Below, in pieces: positions 49,713 through 58,921 of a stretch of DNA of 64,000 bases. The stretch's first letter is position 1. Every line of letters begins with the position of its first letter. The stretch is from DASQJL01 sp036380835 (GTDB taxonomy: Bacteria; Eisenbacteria; RBG-16-71-46; SZUA-252), in the NCBI GenBank assembly GCA_036380835.1, contig DASVDZ010000081.1, positions 20,690 through 84,689 of the forward strand, given 5' to 3'. The position numbers and the translations under genes are program-made. A model generated the notes under the pieces. It saw nothing but the letters and a program-made list of their open reading frames with translations, had not been told where the DNA came from and searched no databases.

Positions 49713-50115
49713 GTCGCTGGTGACGGAGGCGCTCCGCCTCCTGGGCCGTCCGCGCGCCACCGCGTCGGTCGTCCTGACCGACGACGCGACGATCCGCGGC
49801 TTGAACCGCGACTACCGCGAGGCCGACCAGGCGACCGACGTCCTCTCGTTTCCTCTCGCCCCGCCCGAGGCGCTCGCCGATCCCGGCGCGCGCGTCTTCC
49901 TCGGCGAGATCTACGTCTCGCTCGAGACCGCGCGGGCGCAGGCGCGCTCCGTCCGGCGGCCGTTCCACCGGGAAGTGGCGCACCTCACGGTGCATGGCCT
50001 GCTCCATCTCCTGGGCCACGACCACCCGTCCTCCGCCGCCCGGCGGCGCATGGCCGCGCTCGAGGCGCGGCTCCTCCGCTCGCTCCGCCCGAAGATCGCC
50101 GCGCTCGAGCGCTGA
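49651..50115 (+). CDS. ybeY: Endoribonuclease YbeY (16S rRNA maturation)
   Basis: 154 residues if it starts at GTG 49651 (overlapping pgpH by 62 bases), or 131 from GTG 49720. The longer form fits the family's usual length of about 150. Motifs: SVVLTDDATIRGLNRDYREA, ATDVLSFPLA and the metal site HLTVHGLLHLLGHDH, in which the three His bind zinc. It processes the 3' end of 16S rRNA and takes part in ribosome quality control. An Arg-rich C-terminus is present. Start choice is uncertain: neither codon has a clear ribosome site. Confidence 0.9.
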   Translation: MPPTTVASTETRPGIRSTTLRSLVTEALRLLGRPRATASVVLTDDATIRGLNRDYREADQATDVLSFPLAPPEALADPGARVFLGEIYVSLETARAQARSVRRPFHREVAHLTVHGLLHLLGHDHPSSAARRRMAALEARLLRSLRPKIAALER

Positions 50116-50164
50116 CGCCACCGGAGCGTGGCGCCTCCTCGCCCGGAAGTGGTACCATGGCGCG

Positions 50165-50803
50165 ATGTTGAGCCGCCTCAAGACGTACTTCCTGACCGGA
50201 CTCCTCGTTCTCGCCCCGTTGACCATCACGGCCTACGTGCTCTGGCGCCTCTTCATCTTCATGGACCACCTCGTCGGGACGACCCTGCGGGGCGGCTACA
50301 TCCGTCCGGGCGGCATTCCGGGCGTCGGGTTCGTGACGGTGATCATCCTCATCACGGTGACCGGCGCCCTCGCGAACAACTTCCTCGGACGTCAGCTCGG
50401 CCAGGTGCTCGAGTCGATGCTCCTCCGCGTCCCCTTCCTGCGCGGCCTCTACTCGACGCTGAAGGAGATGGGGGAGGCGATCCTGAGCGAGCGCCGCCAG
50501 GCGTTCCAGCGGGTCGTCCTGGTGCCGTATCCCTCGCCGGGGATCTACACGATCGGGCTCGTCACCACCGACGCGCCGCAGGCGCTCCAGGACGCCGCGG
50601 GGAAGCCCCTGCGCGGGGTCTTCATCCCGACGCCGCCCAATCCGACGACCGGCCCGCTCGCCTACTACGCGGACGAGGACCTGATTCCAACCAGCCTCCG
50701 CGTGGATCAGGCGATCAAGATGGTGATCTCGGGCGGCGTCGTGGTGCCGGCCGACCTCGCCGTCGCGAGGAGCGCCCGCGCCGCGGCCGCTCCGGAGGAA
50801 TAG
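50165..50803 (+). CDS. DUF502-family membrane protein
   Basis: 212 residues. Two N-terminal membrane helices (about 5-30 and 50-75), with YFLTGLLVLAPLTITAYVLW at the start, then a cytoplasmic or periplasmic beta-rich domain with PFLRGLYSTLKEMGEAILSE and VVLVPYPSPGIYTIGLVT, the DUF502 signature. The P-N-P-T-T-G turn (TPPNPTTGPLAYYADED) is also conserved. Role unknown; homologues are linked to membrane physiology. It is close to recO (two-base gap) and follows ybeY by 49 bases. Confidence 0.88.
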   Translation: MLSRLKTYFLTGLLVLAPLTITAYVLWRLFIFMDHLVGTTLRGGYIRPGGIPGVGFVTVIILITVTGALANNFLGRQLGQVLESMLLRVPFLRGLYSTLKEMGEAILSERRQAFQRVVLVPYPSPGIYTIGLVTTDAPQALQDAAGKPLRGVFIPTPPNPTTGPLAYYADEDLIPTSLRVDQAIKMVISGGVVVPADLAVARSARAAAAPEE

Positions 50804-50805
50804 CC

Positions 50806-51585
50806 ATGGCCATCGTCCAGACGGAGGCGCTCGTGATCCGCTCCCACCGCCTCGGGGAGACGAGCCTGATCGTGAGCCTCTACACGCGCGAATTCGGGCT
50901 CCTCCGCTGCGTCGCGAAGGGCGCGCGCGGGGCGAAGAGCCGATTCGGCGCGTCACTCGAGCCGGGCGTTCGCCTGAACGCGGTGATCTACCGGAAGCTG
51001 ACGCGCGACCTCCAGCTCCTCTCCAAGGCCGACATCGTCGCGTACTGGCCCGCCCTGTGGGAGGATCCCGATCGCTTCGCGCGCGCCGGGGCGGTGCTCG
51101 AATTCCTGGAGCGGGCCGCGTTCGGCGAATCGGGCGACCCGGAGCTGATCGACCTCGCCGCGGAGACGCTCGGCGCCATGGCCCAAGGACCCGCGGCCGC
51201 CCTCGAGCCGATGCTCCGCGCCTTCGAAATCCAGGCCTGCCGCCGCCTCGGCTACGCGCCCGAGCTGACTCGCTGCCTGGAATGCCGAGCGCCCCTCGAC
51301 CAGGGGGGGCTCTTCCACCCGCTCCAGGGGGGGCTCCTCTGCGGCGCTCCCTGCGGCGGCGACGGCGGCGCGTTCCGGATTTCCGAGCGCGCTCGAAAGA
51401 CGCTCGTGGCGCTCGCGGAGCACCCACTCGCCTCGCTCGGGGGCTGGGCGATGGAGCGCTATCCCGGGCCCGAGATCACGAAGGCGATCGAGCGGTTCCT
51501 GACGGCCCACCTCGAGCGCTTCGAGGGGCTCAGGGCCCAGCGCGTCGGCGAGGCGATGATCCGGTACGCGGGGGCGTCACGGTGA
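50806..51585 (+). CDS. recO: DNA repair protein RecO
   Basis: 259 residues from ATG 50806 after GGAGGAA. N-terminal OB-fold (about 1-80: TEALVIRSHRLGETSLIVSL, YTREFGLLRCVAKGARG), then a helical domain and a zinc-binding cluster (CLECRAPLDQGG ... LLCGAPC). RecO loads RecA onto single-stranded DNA with RecR. The gene is in the common place before glyQ. The stop overlaps glyQ (GTGA). Confidence 0.9.
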   Translation: MAIVQTEALVIRSHRLGETSLIVSLYTREFGLLRCVAKGARGAKSRFGASLEPGVRLNAVIYRKLTRDLQLLSKADIVAYWPALWEDPDRFARAGAVLEFLERAAFGESGDPELIDLAAETLGAMAQGPAAALEPMLRAFEIQACRRLGYAPELTRCLECRAPLDQGGLFHPLQGGLLCGAPCGGDGGAFRISERARKTLVALAEHPLASLGGWAMERYPGPEITKAIERFLTAHLERFEGLRAQRVGEAMIRYAGASR

Positions 51586-52502
51586 CCGCGACGCCCGCGG
51601 CGAAGCCGCGCACGTTCCAGGAGATCCTGCTCCGTCTCGAGCAGTTCTGGTCGGACCAGGGGTGCACCCTCCTCCAGCCGTACAGCGGCGAGGTGGGCGC
51701 CGGCACCTTCAACCCGGCCACCTTCTTCCGCGTGCTCGGCCCGGAGCCGTGGAGGGCGGCGCACGTGGAGCCTTCGCGCCGGCCCAAGGACGGCCGCTAC
51801 GGGGAGAATCCGAACCGGCTCCAGAACTTCTACCAGTACCAGGTGATCCTCAAGCCCTCGCCGGACGACGTGCTCGATCTCTACCTCGAGAGCCTTCGCT
51901 GGATCGGGATCGACCTGAAGGAGCACGACGTCCGGTTCGTCGAGGACGACTGGGAGTCGCCGACGCTCGGGGCCTGGGGCCTCGGCTGGGAGGTTTGGCT
52001 CGACGGCCAGGAGATCACCCAGTTCACGTACTTCCAGCAGGCGGGAGGGTACGACCTCGATCCGATATCGGCGGAGATCACGTACGGCATCGAGCGGATC
52101 GCCTGCTATCTGCAGGGCGTCGAGCGGATCATGGACCTCCAGTGGTCGAAGGACCATCGCTGGGACGATCTCTTCCTGAAGGGGGAGGTCGAGTGGTGCC
52201 ATTTCAACTTCGAGCAGTCGAACGCCGAGCTCCTCTTCGAGCAATTCGAGAAGTACGAGCGCGAGGCGATCCGCCTCCTCAAGATGGGCCTCGTCCTCCC
52301 CGGTTACGACTACATCGTGAAGTGCTCCCACGCGTTCAACCTCCTCGAGGCTCGCGGCGCGATCAGCGTGACCGAGCGCGTCGGAACGATCGCGCGCGTC
52401 CGGAAGATGGCGCGATTGGCGGCCGGCGCCTATCTCAAGCAGCGGGAGGAGATGGGGCATCCGCTGGCGCGGACGGCGGAGGGGGCCCCGGCCCGTGGCT
52501 GA
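51582..52502 (+). CDS. glyQ: Glycyl-tRNA synthetase alpha subunit
   Basis: 306 residues from GTG 51582. Motifs: FQEILLRLEQFWSDQGCTLL, GAGTFNPATFFRVLGPEPWR, SRRPKDGRYGENPNRLQNFY and EVWLDGQEITQFTYFQQAGG, the catalytic half of the bacterial alpha2-beta2 enzyme. It works only with GlyS, encoded next and overlapping by eight bases. It charges tRNA-Gly. Confidence 0.97.
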   Translation: MTATPAAKPRTFQEILLRLEQFWSDQGCTLLQPYSGEVGAGTFNPATFFRVLGPEPWRAAHVEPSRRPKDGRYGENPNRLQNFYQYQVILKPSPDDVLDLYLESLRWIGIDLKEHDVRFVEDDWESPTLGAWGLGWEVWLDGQEITQFTYFQQAGGYDLDPISAEITYGIERIACYLQGVERIMDLQWSKDHRWDDLFLKGEVEWCHFNFEQSNAELLFEQFEKYEREAIRLLKMGLVLPGYDYIVKCSHAFNLLEARGAISVTERVGTIARVRKMARLAAGAYLKQREEMGHPLARTAEGAPARG

Positions 52503-54615
52503 AACGCTCCTCCTCGAGATCGGCTGCGAGGAGATCCCCGCGTCCTACATCGGGCCGGCGCTGAGCGAGCTGGAGTCCCTCGCCAGGGCGGGGCTCTCCG
52601 AAGCGCGCGTCGGCCACGGCGCGGTCGCGATCGCCGCGACGCCGCGCCGGCTTGCGCTCCTGATCGAGGGGATCACCGATCAAGGCGACCGAGTGCTCGA
52701 CGTCCTCGGACCGCCGGTGAGCGTGGCCTTCGACGCGTCGGGCCGGCCGACGCCGGCCGCGCAGGGGTTCGCGAAGAAGGTCGGCCTGCCGCTCGAATCG
52801 ATCGGGAGGAAGCCGGGGGGGAAAGGGGCGGACGTTCTCCACGCCCGCGTCCACGAGAAAGGGAAGCCGGCCGCCGAAGTGCTCCCCGCGCTCGTCGAGG
52901 CCTGGATCGGGGGCATCCACTTCCCGAAGACGATGCAGTGGAACGGGCGGGATCGATTCGCCCGGCCGGTCCGCTGGATCGTCGCGTTATTGGGCGACCG
53001 GATTCTCCCCGTCAAGGCCTTCGGGCTGAGCGCTGGCCGGAAGAGCCGGGGACACCGCATCCACGCGCCCGGCTGGTTCGAGGTCGGGAAGCCCGGGGGC
53101 TACGTCGGGCTCCTCCGCGAGCGCGTGGTCATGGTCGACCGCTCCGAGCGCCTTCGAACGATCCGCGACGAGCTGGCCCGCGCCGGCGCCTCGATCGGGG
53201 GCGCGCCCGTCGAGGATCCGGAGCTGCTCGAGGAAGTGGCGGACCTGGTCGAGTGGCCGGAGGCGGTGGTCGGCTCCTTCGACGCCTCCTACCTCGCCCT
53301 CCCGCGCCCCGTGATCGTCACGGCGATGCGGGCGCACCAGCGCTACTTCGCCGTGGAGGCCAAGGACGGCTCCCTCCTCCCGAGCTTCGTGATGATCCGG
53401 AGTGGGCGCGGGGAGGGCGCGGCCGAGATCCGGCGCGGCACCCAGGCGGTGCTCCGGGCGCGGCTCGAGGACGCGCGGTTCTACTGGGACAACGACCGGA
53501 AGGGCGGCCTCGAGGCGAAGGTCGAGGCGCTCCGAGGGATCGTCTGGCACGAGCGACTGGGTACGGTCCACGACCGCACCATGCGCATCGTGCAGATCAC
53601 GGAGGATCTCGCGCGAACGCTCGCCCCGAAGGCCCGGGCCCACGCCGCGCGCGCCGCCTACCTCTGCAAGGCCGACCTCGCCTCCGAGATGGTCCGCTCG
53701 GGGAAGGAATTCGCCGCGCTCCAGGGGATCATCGGCGCCGAGTACGCCGCGGCCTCCGGCGAGGACGCCGAGGTGGCCCGCGCGATCCGCGAGCACTACC
53801 TTCCGCAGGGGCCGTCGGATCCGCTGCCCGGCTCGATGGAGGGGACGCTGGTCAGCCTCGCCGACCGCCTCGAGGCCATCGTCGGAGCGTTCCGAGCCGG
53901 GCTCGAGGTGAGCGGATCGCAGGACCCCTACGGTCTGCGCCGCGCGGGGAACGGCATCGTCCGGATCCTCCTCGAGAAGCGGCTCCGATTCGACGCGATC
54001 GAGAAAGCGGCGTGGGTGGACGGGCTCTTCGAGAAGGCGGGGATCGGCCGGTTCGGGAGCGCCTCGTTCCAGGACTTCTGGGCGCAGCGCGTGGAGAGCG
54101 CGCTCTCGGACGCCGGCGTGCCGCACGATACGGCGGCCGCGGTGCTGGCCGTGCGTCCCGGCGACCCGCTCGACGTGCTGGCGCGCGCCCGAGCGGTCGA
54201 CGAGATCCGCCGGAGCGACGACTTCGAGGGACTCATGGTCGGGTACCGTCGCGCCGCGAACCTGCTCCGCTCGGCGTCGCCCGAGGACGTGGCCGCCGCG
54301 GGGCAGCCGATGGCGGAGCGCGCCGAAAATTTCGGCGAGAAGGCGGAAGCGGACCTCCACCTCGAGACGAAGATGACCCGCCAAGCTGTCGAGACCTATT
54401 TACAGGCGGATGCCCCCGATTACGGTGCCGCCCTGAAGCACTTGCTCGGCCTCCGACCATCCATCGACGCCTTTTTCGAGGCCGTGATGGTCATGGTGGA
54501 CGATCCGGCGACCCGTCGCCGGCGGCTCGCCCTCCTCGACGCGGTGCGTCGATCCTTCCTCAGAATTGCCGATTTCTCGGCCCTCCCAACCGCTCCAGGT
54601 CAAAAATCCGTTTGA
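52495..54615 (+). CDS. glyS: Glycyl-tRNA synthetase beta subunit
   Basis: 706 residues from GTG 52495. It starts ETLLLEIGCEEIPASYIGPA, then FPKTMQWNGRDRFARPVRWI, LPRPVIVTAMRAHQRYFAVE and LEDARFYWDNDRKGGLEAKV, all standard for GlyS, with an HD-like domain and a C-terminal anticodon-binding domain. It supplies tRNA recognition for GlyQ. Its TGA stop (54613-54615) is inside the -35 box of the promoter for the 1220-residue secreted protein. Confidence 0.97.
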   Translation: MAETLLLEIGCEEIPASYIGPALSELESLARAGLSEARVGHGAVAIAATPRRLALLIEGITDQGDRVLDVLGPPVSVAFDASGRPTPAAQGFAKKVGLPLESIGRKPGGKGADVLHARVHEKGKPAAEVLPALVEAWIGGIHFPKTMQWNGRDRFARPVRWIVALLGDRILPVKAFGLSAGRKSRGHRIHAPGWFEVGKPGGYVGLLRERVVMVDRSERLRTIRDELARAGASIGGAPVEDPELLEEVADLVEWPEAVVGSFDASYLALPRPVIVTAMRAHQRYFAVEAKDGSLLPSFVMIRSGRGEGAAEIRRGTQAVLRARLEDARFYWDNDRKGGLEAKVEALRGIVWHERLGTVHDRTMRIVQITEDLARTLAPKARAHAARAAYLCKADLASEMVRSGKEFAALQGIIGAEYAAASGEDAEVARAIREHYLPQGPSDPLPGSMEGTLVSLADRLEAIVGAFRAGLEVSGSQDPYGLRRAGNGIVRILLEKRLRFDAIEKAAWVDGLFEKAGIGRFGSASFQDFWAQRVESALSDAGVPHDTAAAVLAVRPGDPLDVLARARAVDEIRRSDDFEGLMVGYRRAANLLRSASPEDVAAAGQPMAERAENFGEKAEADLHLETKMTRQAVETYLQADAPDYGAALKHLLGLRPSIDAFFEAVMVMVDDPATRRRRLALLDAVRRSFLRIADFSALPTAPGQKSV

Positions 54616-54640
54616 CATTAGCGGCTTTTTCCCCTATACT
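54612..54640 (+). promoter_or_regulatory. Strong sigma-70-type promoter overlapping the glyS stop
   Basis: TTGACA (54612-54617), 17-base spacer, TATACT (54635-54640): the closest match to the bacterial consensus in the window. Expected start of transcription near 54647. Confidence 0.75.
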
Positions 54641-54665
54641 GACGCGGTAAAGGAGGCAAAATAAC

Positions 54666-54692
54666 TTGTCTCCCAACAGCCGCGACCGTTAG
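54666..54692 (+). CDS. Possible 8-residue leader peptide
   Basis: AAAGGAGG (54649-54656), nine bases, then TTG 54666 and the codons for MSPNSRDR before TAG. The left arm of the first stem (54678-54689) lies inside this ORF, so a ribosome translating it would open the stem. This is a hypothesis; such short ORFs also arise by chance. Confidence 0.35.
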   Translation: MSPNSRDR

Positions 54693-54746
54693 AACCGATT
54701 GAAATTACAGCACATGCACGACATCGCGAGGGCTGACGGTGCGGCT
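54678..54746 (+). other. Leader stem 1
   Basis: 54678-54689 pairs with 54736-54746: 11 base pairs with one bulged G, enclosing a 46-base loop that contains the palindrome TCGCGA. Confidence 0.5.
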
Positions 54747-54919
54747 ATTTCCGTCTATTGGGGAGATTCCATCCGACTGTCTGATTCGGTTAAATGACGA
54801 AGAGCGAAGGGGGTGAGAGGTCCAAGCGGCTTTGTTCTTACATCATTGATTACAATAACTTACAACAAACACACAACCCGTAGAGATCCAATGAAAGGAG
54901 GTCGGTCAAGGCTGCGAAC

Positions 54920-54968
54920 GAGATCGCCCAAGAACGCTCGAGCACTGTCCCGACGAGCGGGCGATCTC
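54920..54968 (+). other. Leader stem 2
   Basis: Outer arms 54920-54929 and 54959-54968 are perfectly complementary over 10 bases. An inner 5-base pair set (54936-54940 with 54954-54958) continues the stem after a six-base bulge, with a 13-base loop. Confidence 0.55.
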
Positions 54969-55084
54969 CGATGCATCACTCCAGGCTCGACTAGATGTAC
55001 AGAAACCCGTGACGTTCGGTTCCAGAAAGTCTAGTCCTCCCGATCTAGGACTTCGTGTCAGGAAACTCTAAGGAGGATGTGAAC

Positions 55085-58000
55085 ATGCGGAAAACCTTTG
55101 TCGCCATTCTGGGCCTCGCGGCTCTCTGCGTGTGGGCGTTGCCCGCCTTCGCAGACAGTCAGAGTGACCCGCCCTTGGCCAAGGCGTACACGCCTCTCGA
55201 TGGGCGCCCTGGTTACAACGGGTCGATGGCAAAGAACGGAAGTCTGGGGGCGACCCTGAGCGGCACCGTGATCAATCAGGGGTCGGCCGGCACCACGGTC
55301 TATTTCCTCTACCCCGGCGCCTGCCAGCAGCGGGCTCTCGGAACGTGGGCGCCAGTGTCCGCGGAGCAAGCGGACAGCATGGACACCTACACCGAGGGCG
55401 GGACCGGCGGCTACGGCGTGGCCGACCAGTCGGTCAAGGAACGCCTTTGGCACGTCGTGAACAGCTCCGTGCCGGCGGGCCAGCGTCCCGCGATTCTCGC
55501 GGGCACGGCCTCGCTCTGGTGCGGTAAGTACGATCCGAACTGGGTCGTCCAGGTCGGGTATCCGAACACCACGTTCCAGATCCTCTACATCGACACGGGC
55601 GCTCACGCGGGCTCCTACACGCTCACGTACAAGGCGAACCAGAGCTCGGAGATCGGGTACGACTACGTCTACCTGATCGGTGGCGATCCGACCCTGTCGG
55701 ACGCCATGCAGAACTCGCGCGCGAAGTTCGACGAGGCCACCTCGTCGGGCGCGAGCGGCGGCTCGGACCTCCTGGTGACGTGGACGGGCTCGATCCTCAC
55801 GACGACGCCGGGCGCGACGAACCCGCCGATCGGCTCTCAGATCATCGGTGACGGCGCGGCTCAGCCCTCGTCGATCGTTCCCGTGACGATCAACATGCCC
55901 AGCAATTATCGCGACATCTACTTCCTCTTCACGGCGGACTGCGGCTACTCGAGCGAAGACGGCAACTGGCCGAACAGCCATGGCCAGATCTTCGACGACG
56001 TCACGTGCAGCGACAACGGCGTGATCTTCGGCGACGGCACCGCGCCGTCCGGCTCGGACGCTTGGTTCGGCGACGTTCTCCAGGGTACCTACGGCTCGCA
56101 GGGCTACATCGCGGCGCGCGTGGCGCCGGGTACCGGCGAGCTCTGGCAGATCGTCAACGGCGGCTTCTCGACCACCGCGGACAACTGCCAGCTCCAGAAG
56201 AACGACACGGCGGATCGCATGTTCTTCGGCGCCGATGCTTCCTCGAAGAAGACGATCGCCGGGCAGTGGAATTCGATCATCTCCTGCACGTTCCCTGTTC
56301 CGGTCGGAACGGCCGAGCTCAACGCGTTCTGGGGCGAGTACCTCGACCTCCCGCGCGGCGCCGGATTCGTTCAGGATTCGGAGTACCGCTTCTACAAGGG
56401 CGGTGTCTGGAGCAACTGGCAGGATACCGATCCCGACGGCGGCGTCATCACCTCCGTGATCAAGACGTGGCTCGTGGATGGAGGCAATCTGGCGTCGGCC
56501 GTCCAGGCCGATTCGGTCCAGATTCGGTACGACCTCCGCTGTATCACGGCGTTCGCCACGGACCGCATCACCTGCGGCCAGCTCGACTACGGGATCCTGT
56601 ACGACGACTTCTATCTGCAGGTGTTGTCGGGCATCCCGGCGCCGCTCATCTCGTCGTTCCCGAGCGCGGTGCCTCAGACGATGTTCGTGGACGGCACCAT
56701 GACGGGGCTCAATTGCACGACGCCTCCGTGCTGGCCCGGAACGCGCGGCACCAACACGCCCAGCGCTCCGGCGGGTCAAGTCATCACGGATAACGTCAAC
56801 TCCCCGTACGGCGACTCGCTCTGGTGCGGCATTGCGACCGGTCTGCGCAAGAACGGCATGGGCGTGAACTGGCACAATGGCTACAGCAAGCTGGTCAACG
56901 GCGGCCGCACGCTCGCGTTCACGAACGCCACGTTCGTGCCGGCGTACGACACGCCTCGGGCGATCTATCGCCTGTTCGATCCCACCTCGCAGAGCTGGAG
57001 TGCGTTCGACTCCACGGAAATGGCTGCGGACAACATCCAGATCTCCGGTGCCGACACGGTCAACGCCGTGGCGTTCGGCGCTCCGGCGTATCGCTGGGAT
57101 TGGCCGCCGATCGACAAGGCCGGCCAGAACCTGCCGGGCGGCTTCACGATCAACGGCGTCGGCGCGTACAACAACCTCGCGTTCCTGCCTCGCGGAACGC
57201 GGATGCAGTTCTACTTCAAGGGCGTCGACATCAACGGCGGCCGTTCGTACATCTTCGGCGCCGGCGGCCTGCCGCGCGAAGTCGAAGATCTCCCGACGTT
57301 GCCGGGCGGCTCCATCGTGGCCCCCGACATCATGGAGATGGACGTGCTTCCGCGGAAGTACGCCGTCGGCTCGGGTACCTCGCTCCTCGCGGGCAAGACC
57401 AACACGCCGGTCTTGAACCTCGACGGCTCGTACTCGGTCTGGAGCTTCGGTCAGGATCCCGTCACGCAGGCGCTCCGCGGTATGGGCGTCCGCGCCGACC
57501 GGTATCGTCTGACGCAGGGCCTCGACAACGCCGACAACTTCGGCGGCCATGAGCTCTTGGGCCCGCCGGACAATCAGCGTGCGGCACGCAGCTCGAACTA
57601 CTTCCCGAACCTGACCGAGTACGGCATCCTGGATTCGCTGTCGAAGTGGTATCGCATCGTGATCCAGTCGGGTCACACCCGCACCGCGACCCTCGAGGAC
57701 GAGTCGGATTCCCGGCTTCTCGAAGCGTGGTGGGCGGCCGAGACGCCGGGTTCGAACGGCGGCGACCGTTGCGTCTTCGTCTCGGGCGACGACTACTTCA
57801 ACGCGCTCCTGAACATCCCCGCCGGCGAGGCGAGCTCGCGCCGGATCTCCTACGGCCAGAACGTGCTGGGCGTCAACAGCGCGAGCGGCGCGTGGGTGGG
57901 GGCGAATGCGGTTCCGTATCCCACGGTCGAAGATCGCTTCTCGGCTCCGGGCGCCGGGCCCGGCCTCGTGACCGGCTATACGTACCCGGTCGACGGCGGC

Positions 58001-58747
58001 TGCCCCGGTCCGAACCGGTTCGACGCGCTCACGAAGATCGGTGCGTCCACGGCTCAGAACATCGCGTTCTACCCGATCTTCTCGGGTATCACGGATGTCG
58101 CGGGCGTGGCGAACATGACCGAGCGTGACGCCGTGACGGACCACGATCGCAACAAGGCTCTTGGCTACGGCTTCTCGATCCAGTTCGTCCGGAAGGCCGG
58201 AATCCCGACCAATGCCGCGAACTACGTGCGGTCCGGCGTCCAAGAGCGTATGCAGATCCTGTACAAGTTCCTCGCGAGCTGCCGCGGTCCGCGGAGCGGT
58301 GCGGCGGGCGATACGTCCGTCTGCTGGCCGTGCCCGACGGACGCGAACATGACCGGAAACTGGGCGACTCTGACCGGCTTCCAGACCGGCAGCTACGGTC
58401 CGCTCTACCCGATCCAGGACAACCTGGCGGCGACGGGCGTCGAGGTCTCGGATGCTTCCGCGGCCCCGAAGGTCAACAAGCTCGAGGGTAACTACCCGAA
58501 CCCGTTCAATCCGCAGACGACGATCAAGTTCACTGCGGCGCAGGCGGGCAAGGTGACGCTGCGGATCTTCAACGTGGGCGGCCAGCTGGTCCGGACGCTC
58601 ACCACGAAGGCCGAGGTCGGGCCGAACGAAGTCCGCTGGAACGGCAAGCGTGACGACGGCGCCCAGCTCGCGAGCGGTGTCTACTTCTACAAGGTTCGTT
58701 TCGTCGACGGCACCGAAACGGGTAGCCGGATGGCGCTTGTGAAGTAA
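55085..58747 (+). CDS. Large secreted protein with FlgD-like C-terminal sorting domain
   Basis: 1220 residues; ATG 55085 follows AAGGAGG at eight bases. A clear Sec signal peptide (about 1-23, ending AFA) precedes a very long region rich in Ser, Thr, Gly, Asn and aromatic residues, with scattered Cys and no recognisable enzyme motif. The last 90 residues are a FlgD-like Ig domain: KLEGNYPNPFNPQTTIKFTA, VTLRIFNVGGQLVRTL, ASGVYFYKV. This domain is used in FCB-type bacteria as a C-terminal secretion or attachment tag. A strong promoter and long leader suggest high expression, so a surface-layer or matrix protein is a fair guess. Confidence 0.85.
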   Translation: MRKTFVAILGLAALCVWALPAFADSQSDPPLAKAYTPLDGRPGYNGSMAKNGSLGATLSGTVINQGSAGTTVYFLYPGACQQRALGTWAPVSAEQADSMDTYTEGGTGGYGVADQSVKERLWHVVNSSVPAGQRPAILAGTASLWCGKYDPNWVVQVGYPNTTFQILYIDTGAHAGSYTLTYKANQSSEIGYDYVYLIGGDPTLSDAMQNSRAKFDEATSSGASGGSDLLVTWTGSILTTTPGATNPPIGSQIIGDGAAQPSSIVPVTINMPSNYRDIYFLFTADCGYSSEDGNWPNSHGQIFDDVTCSDNGVIFGDGTAPSGSDAWFGDVLQGTYGSQGYIAARVAPGTGELWQIVNGGFSTTADNCQLQKNDTADRMFFGADASSKKTIAGQWNSIISCTFPVPVGTAELNAFWGEYLDLPRGAGFVQDSEYRFYKGGVWSNWQDTDPDGGVITSVIKTWLVDGGNLASAVQADSVQIRYDLRCITAFATDRITCGQLDYGILYDDFYLQVLSGIPAPLISSFPSAVPQTMFVDGTMTGLNCTTPPCWPGTRGTNTPSAPAGQVITDNVNSPYGDSLWCGIATGLRKNGMGVNWHNGYSKLVNGGRTLAFTNATFVPAYDTPRAIYRLFDPTSQSWSAFDSTEMAADNIQISGADTVNAVAFGAPAYRWDWPPIDKAGQNLPGGFTINGVGAYNNLAFLPRGTRMQFYFKGVDINGGRSYIFGAGGLPREVEDLPTLPGGSIVAPDIMEMDVLPRKYAVGSGTSLLAGKTNTPVLNLDGSYSVWSFGQDPVTQALRGMGVRADRYRLTQGLDNADNFGGHELLGPPDNQRAARSSNYFPNLTEYGILDSLSKWYRIVIQSGHTRTATLEDESDSRLLEAWWAAETPGSNGGDRCVFVSGDDYFNALLNIPAGEASSRRISYGQNVLGVNSASGAWVGANAVPYPTVEDRFSAPGAGPGLVTGYTYPVDGGCPGPNRFDALTKIGASTAQNIAFYPIFSGITDVAGVANMTERDAVTDHDRNKALGYGFSIQFVRKAGIPTNAANYVRSGVQERMQILYKFLASCRGPRSGAAGDTSVCWPCPTDANMTGNWATLTGFQTGSYGPLYPIQDNLAATGVEVSDASAAPKVNKLEGNYPNPFNPQTTIKFTAAQAGKVTLRIFNVGGQLVRTLTTKAEVGPNEVRWNGKRDDGAQLASGVYFYKVRFVDGTETGSRMALVK

Positions 58748-58782
58748 CCCCCTTCCGTAGGGGTTTCAGTCCGTAGGCGATC

Positions 58783-58810
58783 GGGCCGCCGGGGTAACTC
58801 CCGGCGGCCC
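58783..58810 (+). terminator. Strong hairpin after the secreted-protein gene
   Basis: Perfect 11-base GC-rich arms (58783-58793 and 58800-58810). A smaller hairpin (AACCCC ... GGGGTT) lies directly after the stop at about 58746-58765 and is followed by TTTC. Confidence 0.5.
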
Positions 58811-58825
58811 GTCGCACAAAATCAG

Positions 58826-58855
58826 TTGACACCGTTTCCGCCGCATTGCTAACTT
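58826..58855 (+). promoter_or_regulatory. Sigma-70-type promoter of the lipoprotein pair
   Basis: TTGACA (58826-58831), 18-base spacer, TAACTT (58850-58855). Expected start near 58862. Confidence 0.6.
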
Positions 58856-58921
58856 AGTCGAGTCCCCAAGACATCACCCGAACACCTGCCGGTGCACAAG
58901 CCAGTCTCCTCGGAGAACGAA

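Larger units (their letters stand above)
54647..55084 (+). promoter_or_regulatory. Long structured 5' leader of the major secreted protein
   Basis: About 438 bases from the predicted transcription start to ATG 55085, much less GC-rich than the surrounding genes. It holds two strong ribosome sites (54649-54656 and 54894-54902), an 8-codon ORF (54666-54692) and two stable stems (54678-54746 and 54920-54968). I do not recognise a known riboswitch class. An attenuation, mRNA-stability or small-RNA role is possible. No large coding region is convincing here. Confidence 0.55.

Noticed and set aside
46398..49760. 1120-codon open frame on the minus strand
   Set aside because: It is antisense to phoH and pgpH, Arg/Glu-rich and without motifs: a GC-rich shadow.
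54891..55034. Small protein from ATG 54891
   Set aside because: The ribosome site lies after this ATG, not before it.
55058..58243. 1061-codon open frame on the minus strand
   Set aside because: Antisense to the 1220-residue secreted protein; low-complexity shadow.
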